From contig NZ_WVNW01000004.1 in assembly GCF_013179285.1 (NCBI RefSeq), positions 124,001-188,000 of the forward strand: a DNA stretch of 64,000 bases, written 5' to 3'. The stretch comes from Roseobacter sp. HKCCD6576-2 (GTDB lineage Bacteria; Pseudomonadota; Alphaproteobacteria; Rhodobacterales; Rhodobacteraceae). The number at the start of each line of letters is the position of its first letter. Within the stretch, counting starts at the first letter, position 1. A program made the position numbers and the translations under genes. Below the pieces are notes generated by a model. That model had not been told where the DNA came from, searched no databases, and was given only the letters and a program-made list of their open reading frames with translations. Below are positions 46,112-56,704 of the stretch, piece after piece.

Positions 46112-46993
46112 TTAGTCCTCTGCCAGACGGTATTCTTCAATCTGGGTGCGAAACAGTGCCCGGAAATTGTCATCGGAGACCAGGGTCGCGACCAATCCGC
46201 CCGCCGCATCCCGCCATAGACCCAGCCCCTCGAAATTCACCCGGGCGCTGGTGCCAAACTCCAGCAGAGTCTGCGCCGCCTCCATACCTGCCTCGCCAAT
46301 TTCGAACCGCCTGAGCCGGGTTGTGAAGCCGCTCAGACCATTAAACCGGCGTTCCAAGACGTAGAGCCGCCCGCGATCATCCATATCCAGACCGACCGGC
46401 GCAAAATCGTCGCTGCGCGGGAACTGCAAAGACAAGTCCCATCCCTCCGCCCGCAAGCGATAAAGCGGCGCGGGTCCATCCTCCCCATCTTCCGTCAAGG
46501 TGTAGAAGGTCCCGTCTGGTCCCTGGGCAAGCCCTTCGAAAGAGCCATTGTCCGCAAGCCGTGATGTCTCTGGCGGCGCAGGGAACTGGTCAAGCTCAAC
46601 ACCATCAGCACCATGTTCCGAAATACGGTGATGACCTTCATAAGAGATGAAGATCCGGCCATCGGCCGTGCGGACCAACCCCTCGCTGTCGCGCGCCGCC
46701 CGTCTCCCCGCGCGCTGACCTTGCGTATCCAGCAGCGGCACGACATCCGTAATCTGGAGCCGCGAGATCGCGCCACCGAGGCGCAGAACATCCGCCGTGA
46801 TCAAAAACCCACGATCCGAAAGCACCCAAAGCTGGCTGCCATCCTCCGAGATTTCCAATCCTGACAAGCCGCCCAACTCCGGCGCGTCATCCCGCCAGGT
46901 CAGGGCGCTCAGCCTCTCGGCGCTGGCCGGAGACCCAACCAGCGCGAGACAGAGGAAGATGAAACGGATCAGGGCGACAGAAGCGCGGCGCAT
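46112..46993 (-). CDS. Phytase-like esterase, exported
   Basis: 293 residues with a signal peptide (about 1-25, ending PASA). A beta-propeller-like repeat pattern follows: LGGLSGLEISEDGSQLWVLS, DSEGLVRTADGRIFISYEGH, NGSFEGLAQGPDGTFYTLTE and VNFEGLGLWRDAAGGLVATL. It fits the family annotated as esterase-like activity of phytase. No signs of metal-site completeness can be judged. Its start overlaps the end of mepA by 25 bases. Confidence 0.78.
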   Translation of the reverse strand: MRRASVALIRFIFLCLALVGSPASAERLSALTWRDDAPELGGLSGLEISEDGSQLWVLSDRGFLITADVLRLGGAISRLQITDVVPLLDTQGQRAGRRAARDSEGLVRTADGRIFISYEGHHRISEHGADGVELDQFPAPPETSRLADNGSFEGLAQGPDGTFYTLTEDGEDGPAPLYRLRAEGWDLSLQFPRSDDFAPVGLDMDDRGRLYVLERRFNGLSGFTTRLRRFEIGEAGMEAAQTLLEFGTSARVNFEGLGLWRDAAGGLVATLVSDDNFRALFRTQIEEYRLAED

Positions 46994-47889
46994 TGCCGGG
47001 GCAAATCGCCCAGGGTCAGTTCTCGGCGTGGCTGAGGTGGCGGGGCGTTCGGGTCAGGCGGCGGCGGGTTCAGGATATTTTGCACCCATTCGCGCGCCTC
47101 GGCGCAGCCATCGCCAGGCGGTGGTGCGGCCTGATCTTCGCAACCCGCCATGCCCGCCGGGCAGGACAGCCGCACGTGGAAATGATAGTGATGCCCCCAC
47201 CAAGGCCGGATATTGCGCAGATAACTCCGGTCGCCGGTCTCGTTATCACACATCCACACCTTGGCCCCCGGGAATACGAAAATCCGCGCGACACGCGGGT
47301 CCGACGCGGCGGCGCGCATCACGCGCCAATGATCCGCAGTCCAAGCGTCGTTGACATAGGCGCCATTGGCCCGCCGCATGGAGATCGAAGACAGATTTTC
47401 GCGCTCGGTCACACTGAGGTTCAGGTTGGTCGCAGGTCGCATCCAGATGTCGATATCCAGCCCGGATTGATGGCTCCGGTGCCCGGTCAGCATGGGCCCC
47501 CCCCTCGGCTGGCTCATATCGCCCACATAGATCCCGTTCCAAGAGGTCGTGCGCGCCACCTCACGGCTCAGATCGCGCACATAATCCAACGTGACCGGCA
47601 GCGCCCAATTCCGGTTCCGGGAAAGCCGCATCGCCTGCCATGTCGGGCCGGTCTCGGCCAACTGCTCCGCCCCCGCGACGCAGCCGCGCGCATAGCCGCC
47701 ATAGGCCTCAGGTGTTCCGGTCGAGCCCTGATCCTCCGCACCGAAAAGCTGCCGCGCTTCTTGCCGGGATTGGGTGACATCCAAGGGTGGCAAAGCCGGC
47801 CCACTCGCGGCCCGATCCGGCGCGGCACTGTTGCACGCGGCCAAGAATACAAGGCCAAGCGCGGCCAGGGTTGAACGGGTCAGGGTCAT
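46969..47889 (-). CDS. mepA: Penicillin-insensitive murein endopeptidase MepA
   Basis: 306 residues. A LAS-family zinc endopeptidase that cuts D-Ala-meso-DAP cross-links. It has a lipoprotein-like or signal-peptide N-terminus (LVFLAACNSAAP, Cys19 region) and the zinc motif HRSHQSGLDIDIWM. A second motif GHHYHFHVRLSCPAG, the final Cys-containing GCEDQAAPPPGDGC and a Pro-rich tail follow. The stop overlaps the start of the phytase-like gene, and its start overlaps the UMF1 stop (ATGA). Confidence 0.93.
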   Translation of the reverse strand: MTLTRSTLAALGLVFLAACNSAAPDRAASGPALPPLDVTQSRQEARQLFGAEDQGSTGTPEAYGGYARGCVAGAEQLAETGPTWQAMRLSRNRNWALPVTLDYVRDLSREVARTTSWNGIYVGDMSQPRGGPMLTGHRSHQSGLDIDIWMRPATNLNLSVTERENLSSISMRRANGAYVNDAWTADHWRVMRAAASDPRVARIFVFPGAKVWMCDNETGDRSYLRNIRPWWGHHYHFHVRLSCPAGMAGCEDQAAPPPGDGCAEAREWVQNILNPPPPDPNAPPPQPRRELTLGDLPRQCAALLSP

Positions 47890-49235
47890 GCACGGGACTC
47901 CTCGCGGCCATTCGGATTGACCCAGAGTAGCAGAATGAGCCCGATCAGGAATAGGCCAATGAGCGGCGTGATCCCCATTTGCTGGCTGCCGGTTATCTGC
48001 GTCGTCACCCCGATCAACAGGGGCGCGATGAAGGACGTCGCCTTGCCCGCCAGCGCATAAAGGCCAAAGCCCTCGGTGATCCGATCCGAATGCGCCTGGC
48101 GGACCAGCATCGTCCGGCTGGCCGATTGCAACGCGCCACCGGCAGCCCCGATCATCGCGCCAAAGATATAGAACGCGATATCGGGCAATGCCGACTCGGG
48201 TCCGGTCGGGATGCCAAACACGCTCTCGCGCGAGATGAACACGATCCCGATCCCGACCAGCGTCAGAACCAGTACATTTACCGTGATCACCGGCTTCGGC
48301 CCAAACCGGCTATCGGCCTTGCCGCCGAGCCAGGCAAAAAGCGCGCCTGTGAGTACCGCCAGGATGCCAAAAATCCCCACATCGACAACCGACCAGCCCA
48401 AAACGCCCGCCGCATAGATGCCGCCAAAAACATACATCCCGTTCAACCCGTCGCGATAGAACATCGACGAGCCGAGATAGGCGAAGAGGCTCCGCTCCTG
48501 CGGCAGCGCTTTCAGATGCCGCATCAGTTCCGGCAAGGCCGTGCGCACCGCGTGACCCATTGGCACGGCGTCTGGCATCCGCGGCTCCCGCACCCAAAGA
48601 AAGAACGGGATCATGAAGACCGCAAACCAGATCGCGGTCAACGGACCGACAGCGCGGGTGCCCTCACGGGCCGCTGCATCAAGCCCGAAGATCGGATCAA
48701 TCCCGATCAGGGTTTTGCCCGTCTCGGCATTCTCCGCCAAGAGCAACAACATAATTACCAAGGCGAGGAACCCGCCCAGATACCCAATCGCCCAACCGGT
48801 GCCCGAGATCCGCCCAAGATCCTGGCGCGGCCCCAGTGAGGGCATCAGCGAATTGGTGAAAATCGTCGCAAATTCCATCCCAATTAGGCCGATGGCGAAA
48901 AAGCAGAGAGTGAAGACCAGATTGAAATCATCCGGCGCCGCCAGCCACAGCCCCGCCGAGCCCAGCACATACATCCCGGAAAACAGCCAGATAAACGGCA
49001 TCTTATGCCCGGCCCGATCAGCAATCGCGCCCAGGATCGGCGCGAGCAGCGCGATCAGAATGCCAGCCGCCCCAATGCCATAGCCCCAGGCGGTCTGCGC
49101 CTGGGTGCCATCCCCCAACAAATCATTGATATAAGGCCCGAAAATGAAGGTCAGCAGCAACGTGTTATAGGGCTGACTGGCCCAATCAAACGCCCACCAG
49201 CCCCAAATCCGCTTGCGCAGTACGGTTTCCGCCAT
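47886..49235 (-). CDS. UMF1-family MFS transporter
   Basis: 449 residues from ATG 49235 (Shine-Dalgarno AAGGGGA). About 12 hydrophobic segments and the WWAFDWASQPYNTLLLTFIF opening are typical of UMF1/Atg22-like permeases. GRISGTGWAIGYLGGFLALV sits in the middle. The substrate is unknown; an amino-acid efflux role is possible by analogy with Atg22. It starts the leftward operon with mepA and the phytase-like gene. Confidence 0.9.
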   Translation of the reverse strand: MAETVLRKRIWGWWAFDWASQPYNTLLLTFIFGPYINDLLGDGTQAQTAWGYGIGAAGILIALLAPILGAIADRAGHKMPFIWLFSGMYVLGSAGLWLAAPDDFNLVFTLCFFAIGLIGMEFATIFTNSLMPSLGPRQDLGRISGTGWAIGYLGGFLALVIMLLLLAENAETGKTLIGIDPIFGLDAAAREGTRAVGPLTAIWFAVFMIPFFLWVREPRMPDAVPMGHAVRTALPELMRHLKALPQERSLFAYLGSSMFYRDGLNGMYVFGGIYAAGVLGWSVVDVGIFGILAVLTGALFAWLGGKADSRFGPKPVITVNVLVLTLVGIGIVFISRESVFGIPTGPESALPDIAFYIFGAMIGAAGGALQSASRTMLVRQAHSDRITEGFGLYALAGKATSFIAPLLIGVTTQITGSQQMGITPLIGLFLIGLILLLWVNPNGREESRA

Positions 49236-49310
49236 ACACGTCCCCTTGGCCAAAATTGCGCGCAGCATCGGTCGCCTGGGGCGATTTGGCAATGAAAATG
49301 GCGGGCGCGC

Positions 49311-49841
49311 CTACATCTTTGGCGGCCAAGGCCGCGTCGCATCGGCGTCTATCCAGGCTTGCGCCCAATCGGGCATATCGGGCGACGAGGCGGTCTCACC
49401 CAGCGCGTCCAACACCTGATCTGTCGGTACAATACTGCCATGCTCGGTCACTGCCGTGCGCAGCAGGATATGGTTGCAGCAGGTCTCACCCCGCCACATC
49501 GACTGCTCGATATAGATAAACCGTTTGTCCCAGGCGAGCGCCCGGCTCCGAATCTCAAACTTCTGAAACGGTCGGATACGGGCCCGATACCGAACCGACG
49601 CCCCGGCGACGACCAATCCCCAGCGCTTTTCGCGCAACACCCGGATCAATCCCATCCGGGCGGCCAACCCGAACCGGCCAATGTCGAAAAGCGACAAGGT
49701 GCGCCCGTTGTTCAGTTCCAGAAACAGGTCGATATCCCCGGGCCAGCAGCGCATCGGCGTCTTATGCAGACCCAACAAAGGCAATGGCGCGGCGCGGCGA
49801 GCGCGTAACAATTCGGCGGCGGTGCGGAGGATCGGTGTCAT
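49311..49841 (-). CDS. Thioesterase-like hotdog protein (4HBT/THEM6-like)
   Basis: 176 residues from ATG 49841. A single hotdog domain with DIDLFLELNNGRTLSLFDIG near residues 36-55 is followed by RARIRPFQKFEIRSRALAWD and YIEQSMWRGETCCNHILLRT. It resembles acyl-CoA thioesterases of the THEM6/4-hydroxybenzoyl-CoA group. The substrate is unknown. The start is uncertain: no clear Shine-Dalgarno is seen, and a TTG lies 12 codons upstream. Confidence 0.75.
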   Translation of the reverse strand: MTPILRTAAELLRARRAAPLPLLGLHKTPMRCWPGDIDLFLELNNGRTLSLFDIGRFGLAARMGLIRVLREKRWGLVVAGASVRYRARIRPFQKFEIRSRALAWDKRFIYIEQSMWRGETCCNHILLRTAVTEHGSIVPTDQVLDALGETASSPDMPDWAQAWIDADATRPWPPKM

Positions 49842-49968
49842 GACGGCGCAGATGGCCCGGACGCGTGTCAGCGTCAAGCGAGGCGTCGCGTCACATGGCT
49901 TGCAGTGGCCAAGCTTCGCGCTTAGGTCTGTGCCCTAGCTGAAATCATAGGCAAAAAGGCCACGCCCC

Positions 49969-51939
<1,971 letters not shown>

Positions 51940-51943
51940 CGAA

Positions 51944-52000
51944 GGGGGCTTTGCCCCCCGGCCTGCGGCCTCCCCCCAGGATATTTGTGAAGCAGAGAAG
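51944..52000 (+). repeat. GGATATTT-type intergenic repeat element
   Basis: GGGGGC/GCCCCC (51944-51958) is followed by GGCC-TGC-GGCC (51960-51970), then TCCCCCCAGGATATTTGTGA and a purine-rich tail. From memory, this arrangement (GC hairpins, then a C-run and GGATATTT plus AGAGAAG) recurs in intergenic regions of Rhodobacteraceae genomes. Only one copy is in this window. It lies 4 bases after the aminotransferase stop. Confidence 0.6.
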
Positions 52001-52031
52001 CAGGCGGCACGCCGGTCTGCGTATGTATCAT

Positions 52032-52062
52032 TTCCATACCGGTTCCATACGGAGTCCATATC
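52032..52062 (+). repeat. Three 11-base iterations before the sulfotransferase-like gene
   Basis: TTCCATACCGG, TTCCATACGGA and GTCCATATC lie at an 11-base period immediately before the ATG. The third contains part of the GGAG ribosome site. It may be an operator (11-base helical phasing) or chance. Confidence 0.4.
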
Positions 52063-52767
52063 ATGAAAATCGCTATGTGGTCTGGCCCCCGCAACCTTTC
52101 GACAGCCATGATGTATGCCTTCGCCGCACGCGGCGATTGCGCGGTTTGGGATGAGCCCTTTTACGCCGCCTATCTCCGCGAAAGCGGTTCCGCTCACCCT
52201 TTGGCCGCCGAAATCATCGCCGCCCATGAGGCCGATCCAGCCAAGGTCGCGGCGCGCTGCGCGGGGGTGATCCCTGACGGCAAAGCGCATTTCTATATGA
52301 AGCATATGCCGCACCATATGCTGCCTAGCTTCCCGCTCGATTGGGCGGATGATTGCGTCAACATTCACCTGATCCGCCATCCCTCCCGGGTGATCGCGAG
52401 CTATGCGGCCAAGCGCGAGACAGTGACGCTCGACGATATCGGCTTTCGGCAACAAACCGCGCTTTATCAAAAGCTTGGCGGCGTGATCATCGACAGCGAT
52501 GAAATCCGAAAGGCCCCCCGCGCGGTTCTGGAAGCGCTCTGTGAGACCATTGGGCTGCCCTTTACCGGCGCCATGCTGCACTGGCCCAAGGGCGGTCATC
52601 CGAGTGACGGGGTTTGGGCGAAACACTGGTATGCGGCGGTTCATGACAGCACCGGGTTTGCCGGGGCCGAAGGGCCATTGCCGGTGACGGCGGAGGCCCA
52701 TAAGCCGCTTCTGGTTGCCGCCTTACCGCATTACGAGCGGATGCGTGCCGAGGCGCTGACCATCTGA
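52063..52767 (+). CDS. Sulfotransferase-like P-loop protein
   Basis: 234 residues. The N-terminus MKIAMWSGPRNLSTAMMYAF carries a sulfotransferase-type 5'-phosphosulfate-binding loop (SGPRNLST). The 3'-phosphate segment IHLIRHPSRVIASY is at about residues 103-116. DEPFYAAYL and GHPSDGVWAKHWY are also family-like. It probably binds PAPS or a related nucleotide; substrate unknown. A plant protein group (from memory) fuses this kind of domain to a class-IV aminotransferase, supporting a link with the gene upstream. Confidence 0.75.
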   Translation: MKIAMWSGPRNLSTAMMYAFAARGDCAVWDEPFYAAYLRESGSAHPLAAEIIAAHEADPAKVAARCAGVIPDGKAHFYMKHMPHHMLPSFPLDWADDCVNIHLIRHPSRVIASYAAKRETVTLDDIGFRQQTALYQKLGGVIIDSDEIRKAPRAVLEALCETIGLPFTGAMLHWPKGGHPSDGVWAKHWYAAVHDSTGFAGAEGPLPVTAEAHKPLLVAALPHYERMRAEALTI

Positions 52768-52823
52768 GCCACCGTCATGGAAATGTCGCTTGAAGCCCGC
52801 CAGTTAGGGTGGGAAACTGCGCC

Positions 52824-54623
52824 ATGGAAATGCTGAAGACTTGGGCCGACTGCGCCGCTGATCTGATCGCCGTCGCCGCTGGCCGAAAACCCGCAGATTT
52901 GGTGTTGAAAAACGCCCGCCTAGTGAATGTGCAAAGCCGCGAAGTGCTCGATGGCTGGGATGTGGCCGTGGCCTGTGGCCGCTTCGCTTATGTCGGCCCT
53001 GATGCGGAACACACCATCGGACCCGACACGCAGGTCGTTGATCTCCAAGGGCAATATCTAATCCCCGGTCTCTGTGACGGGCATATGCATATCGAGTCGG
53101 GCATGTTGACACCGGCGGAGTTCGCCCGCGCCGTCATCCCGCATGGCACCACAACCATGTTCACCGACCCGCATGAAATCGCGAATGTGTTTGGCTTGCG
53201 CGGTGTGAAGCTGATGCATGACGAAGCGATGCTGCAGCCGGTGAATATCTGTACGCAAATGCCGTCCTGCGCCCCCTCTGCACCTGGCTTGGAGACCACC
53301 GGTTTCGAGATCGGCCCCGAAGATGTGGCCGAGGCGATGACCTGGCCCGGCATCATCGGGTTGGGCGAGATGATGAACTTCCCAGGCGTGGTTGCGGGCG
53401 ACGACATGTTGCTGGCCGAAATGGCGGCGACCGCGCGGGCCGGCAAGGTGATCGGCGGGCACTATGCCTCCCCCGATCTCGGGCCCGATTTCCACGCCTA
53501 TGCGGCCGGTGGCCCGGCGGATGACCACGAAGGCGTGGCCGAAGACGACGCGATTGCGCGCGCGCGCCAAGGGATGCGGGCGATGCTGCGGCTCGGCTCC
53601 GCCTGGTATGACGTCGAAAAACAGATCACTGCGGTGACAGAACGTGGGCTCGACCCACGCAATTTCATTCTCTGCACCGATGATTGCCATTCCGGCACGT
53701 TGGTCAACGAGGGCCATATGAACCGGATCTTGCGCCATGCAATCGAATGTGGCTGTGACCCGTTGATCGCGCTGCAAATGGCCACGATCAACACGGCGAC
53801 CCATTTCGGGCTTGAGCGCGAATTGGGCTCCATCGCGCCAGGGCGGCGGGCCGATATGATCGTGACCTCCGATCTGCGCAGCCTGCCGATTGAGACCGTC
53901 TACGCCCGTGGTCAGAAGGTCGCGGAAGACGGTGCCTGCCTCGTCGATTGTCCGCATCTGGACTGGCCCGCCGACACCCGCGCCTCGGTCCATCTTGGCA
54001 AAGAGATCACGGCGGCGGACTTCGAGATTGCCGCACCCGACGGGGCCAATCAGGTGAAAGCCAAGGTCATTGGTGTGGTCGAAAACCAAGCCCCGACGCA
54101 GGCGCTCACCGCTGATTTGCCGGTGCGTGACGGGATCGTCGAAGGCCAAGGCCCGGTCTGCCAGATTGCCCTGGTTGAGCGGCACAAAGGCACCGGCGGC
54201 GTCGTCAATGGCTTCGTTTCCGGCTTCGATTACAAGGGTCAGATGGCGATTGCATCGACCGTCGCCCATGACAGCCACCATATGATTGTCGTCGGCACAG
54301 ACCGGGAGAACATGGCGAAGGCTGTGATGCGGCTGGCCGAGATCGGCGGCGGGGTCAGCGTCTTCAAAGATGGCGAAGAACTGGCGCTTGTGGAACTGCC
54401 CATCGCAGGTCTGATGAGTGATGACCTTGCGTCCCGTGTGGCCGATAAAGCGCAAAACATGGTCGAGGCGATGGCCGCCTGTGGCTGTACGCTCAACAAT
54501 GCCTATATGCAGCATTCGCTGCTGGCGCTCCCTGTGATCCCGGAACTGCGTATTTCCGATCTCGGCCTGGTGGATGTCACCCGGTTCGAGCTCACCGAAT
54601 TATTTGAAAAGGATAGCCTATGA
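52824..54623 (+). CDS. adeC: Adenine deaminase AdeC
   Basis: 599 residues of the amidohydrolase family. Converts adenine to hypoxanthine. The metal motif GHMHIES is at His87/His89. Later are GTTTMFTDPHEIANVFGLRG, ICTDDCHSG, and the C-terminal GGVSVFKDGEELALVELPIA and MVEAMAACGCTLNNAYMQHS typical of AdeC. The start is ATG 52824, and it overlaps the downstream AMP nucleosidase start (ATGA). Together they break AMP to adenine and then to hypoxanthine. Confidence 0.96.
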   Translation: MEMLKTWADCAADLIAVAAGRKPADLVLKNARLVNVQSREVLDGWDVAVACGRFAYVGPDAEHTIGPDTQVVDLQGQYLIPGLCDGHMHIESGMLTPAEFARAVIPHGTTTMFTDPHEIANVFGLRGVKLMHDEAMLQPVNICTQMPSCAPSAPGLETTGFEIGPEDVAEAMTWPGIIGLGEMMNFPGVVAGDDMLLAEMAATARAGKVIGGHYASPDLGPDFHAYAAGGPADDHEGVAEDDAIARARQGMRAMLRLGSAWYDVEKQITAVTERGLDPRNFILCTDDCHSGTLVNEGHMNRILRHAIECGCDPLIALQMATINTATHFGLERELGSIAPGRRADMIVTSDLRSLPIETVYARGQKVAEDGACLVDCPHLDWPADTRASVHLGKEITAADFEIAAPDGANQVKAKVIGVVENQAPTQALTADLPVRDGIVEGQGPVCQIALVERHKGTGGVVNGFVSGFDYKGQMAIASTVAHDSHHMIVVGTDRENMAKAVMRLAEIGGGVSVFKDGEELALVELPIAGLMSDDLASRVADKAQNMVEAMAACGCTLNNAYMQHSLLALPVIPELRISDLGLVDVTRFELTELFEKDSL

Positions 54624-56104
54624 CCGCCCCGACACTGCATCTTCCGGTGGATACGCCCGCCGATGCGGGCGCGAAAAGCTTCACCGACGCAGCCGAGGCC
54701 GTTGCCTATCTGCAAGAGCTCTATGAGGGCGCAACCGGATTTCTCAGCAAGCATTTCGCCGAAGTGATCCTGGGCGAGATGCCCGACAAACGCTTCCGCG
54801 CCTTCTACCCCGAGATCCGGATCACAACGACCAGTTTTGGCCAGATCGACAGCCGCCTGTCCTTTGGCCACGTGTCGGAACCCGGGACCTACGCCACGAC
54901 GGTCACACGCCCCGATCTGTTCGAAAACTACCTCACGCAGCAGATCGCTTTGTTGCTCGAAAACCACCAGGTGCCGGTGACAATCGGCCCGTCGACCACG
55001 CCGATCCCCGTGCATTTTGCGGTTCTGGGCGATGCCGAAATGCAAGTGCCGCAAGATGGCGCATTGGCATTTCCGTTGCGCGACGTGTTCGACGTGCCCG
55101 ATCTCGGCACCACAAATGATGAGATCGTCAACGGGTTTGGCTATCACAACGAAGATGGCTCCGGCGCGTTGGCGCCCTTTACGGCACAGCGGATCGACTA
55201 CTCCCTGGCGCGTCTGGCGCATTACACGGCCACCGCGCCCGAGCATTTTCAGAACCATGTGCTCTTCACCAACTACCAGTTCTATGTCGAAGAGTTCGTC
55301 GCCTTCGGCCGCGCCGCGCTCCGCGACCCCGAAAGCGGCTACACGGCCCTGGTTGGCCCCGGAAATGATGTGATCACCGACCCGGAGCAGCCGCTCAACA
55401 CGCCACTGAAACTGCCGCAAATGCCAACCTATCACCTGAAACGAGAGGGCGGCGGCGGCATCACTTTGGTTAATATCGGGGTTGGTCCGTCGAACGCCAA
55501 AACCGCGACCGATCATATCGCGGTTCTGCGCCCGCATGTCTGGCTGATGGTCGGCCATTGCGCGGGGCTGAGAAACTCGCAGAGTCTGGGCGATTTCGTC
55601 CTGGCTCATGCCTATCTGCGCGAAGATCACGTGCTTGATGACGACTTGCCGGTTTGGGTGCCGATTCCGGCGCTGGCCGAGGTCCAAATCGCGCTTGAAG
55701 ACGCGGTGGCGGATGTGAGTGATGTGGAGGGCTATGACCTGAAGCGCATCATGCGGACCGGCACGGTTGCCACCATCGACAATCGCAATTGGGAGCTGCG
55801 CGACCATAGCGGCCCGGTGCAACGCTTGAGCCAATCGCGCGCCATCGCGCTTGATATGGAAAGCGCCACGATTGCCGCCAATGGGTTCCGATTCCGTGTG
55901 CCCTACGGCACGCTGCTTTGCGTTTCGGACAAGCCGCTTCATGGCGAGTTGAAGCTGCCCGGGATGGCCAGCGCCTTCTACAAAACCCAAGTTTCACGGC
56001 ATCTTTTGATCGGAATCCGGGCGATGGAGAAGCTCCGCGAGATGCCTCTGGAACGTTTGCATTCCCGCAAATTGCGGTCATTTGAAGAGACTGCCTTCCT
56101 CTGA
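54620..56104 (+). CDS. amn: AMP nucleosidase
   Basis: 494 residues. Cleaves AMP to adenine and ribose 5-phosphate. The N-terminal Amn domain (AEAVAYLQELYEGATGFLSK) is followed by a nucleoside-phosphorylase-like C-terminal part with LMVGHCAGLRNSQSLGDFVL, AIALDMESATIAANGFRFRV and PYGTLLCVSDKPLHGELKLP. Length is normal. It is coupled to adeC, so this is a two-gene adenine salvage/AMP-balance operon. Confidence 0.96.
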   Translation: MTAPTLHLPVDTPADAGAKSFTDAAEAVAYLQELYEGATGFLSKHFAEVILGEMPDKRFRAFYPEIRITTTSFGQIDSRLSFGHVSEPGTYATTVTRPDLFENYLTQQIALLLENHQVPVTIGPSTTPIPVHFAVLGDAEMQVPQDGALAFPLRDVFDVPDLGTTNDEIVNGFGYHNEDGSGALAPFTAQRIDYSLARLAHYTATAPEHFQNHVLFTNYQFYVEEFVAFGRAALRDPESGYTALVGPGNDVITDPEQPLNTPLKLPQMPTYHLKREGGGGITLVNIGVGPSNAKTATDHIAVLRPHVWLMVGHCAGLRNSQSLGDFVLAHAYLREDHVLDDDLPVWVPIPALAEVQIALEDAVADVSDVEGYDLKRIMRTGTVATIDNRNWELRDHSGPVQRLSQSRAIALDMESATIAANGFRFRVPYGTLLCVSDKPLHGELKLPGMASAFYKTQVSRHLLIGIRAMEKLREMPLERLHSRKLRSFEETAFL

Positions 56105-56115
56105 ATCGGCAAAAA

Positions 56116-56132
56116 AGCCCGTTTTTCGGGCT
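56116..56132. terminator. Hairpin after amn
   Basis: AGCCCG-TTTTT-CGGGCT, with a six-A run just before it (56111-56116). It ends amn poorly on the plus strand (no T-tract) but would be a terminator for minus-strand RNA. The next 100 bp include a TACAAT -10-like box at 56172-56177 for the HU gene. Confidence 0.5.
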
Positions 56133-56236
56133 GAAATTGCAGAATTCGGCACACTAAGCGTTGTGTGTTCCTACAATATTCGGGTAGTTTTGCCGCAACG
56201 AGCCCTAGGGTTCGGGCAGTATAGGAGAATAAGACC

Positions 56237-56527
56237 ATGGCACAGAAACCCATGACCAAGACCCAACTGGTTGCCGCACTGGCCGATGAGATGGGCAGCG
56301 ACAAGAAAGCCGCAGGCGCGGCGCTGGACGCGATTGCCAATGTGATCACCAAAGAGGTGTCCAATGGCGGTGCCGCCACCATCCCCGGTGTGGGCAAAGT
56401 CTATTGTCGCGAGCGGCCCGCACGTATGGTGCGCAACCCCGCCACCGGCGAGCAGATCCACAAAGACGCCGACAAAGTGGTCAAGGTGACCATTGCCAAG
56501 GCTCTGAAGGACAGCGTGAACGGCTAA
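56237..56527 (+). CDS. hup: HU-family DNA-binding protein
   Basis: 96 residues. Nucleoid protein that bends DNA. It has an N-terminal helical dimer part (KTQLVAALADEMGSDKKAAG) and the DNA-arm signature ARMVRNPATGEQIHKDADKV. The IPGVGKVYCRERPARM stretch replaces the more usual GFGTF-type motif and carries an unusual Cys. It is monocistronic with a strong terminator. Confidence 0.95.
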   Translation: MAQKPMTKTQLVAALADEMGSDKKAAGAALDAIANVITKEVSNGGAATIPGVGKVYCRERPARMVRNPATGEQIHKDADKVVKVTIAKALKDSVNG

Positions 56528-56552
56528 TCGCCCACGTTTGCAAAGACCAAAG

Positions 56553-56579
56553 AGGGTCGCCGATGAGGCGGCCCTTTTT
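56553..56579 (+). terminator. Rho-independent terminator after HU
   Basis: AGGGTCGCC (56553-56561) pairs with GGCGGCCCT (56567-56575, one G-T) around GATGA, followed by Ts. Its stem sequence recurs almost exactly at 57492-57520. Confidence 0.9.
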
Positions 56580-56704
56580 CATGTCCCGATGTTCCGTTTC
56601 TTGCGCCTAGTGCCACTGTGCATGTGAGTCTCGCAAGAACCGGGTCGAGCCACCCAAAGCGCGCTGCCATAGCCCCCTGATCATTCATCCTTCAGGAGGC
56701 TTTC

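Noticed and set aside
53058-55990. Two long antisense frames over adeC and amn
   Set aside because: Shadows of conserved purine-salvage genes.
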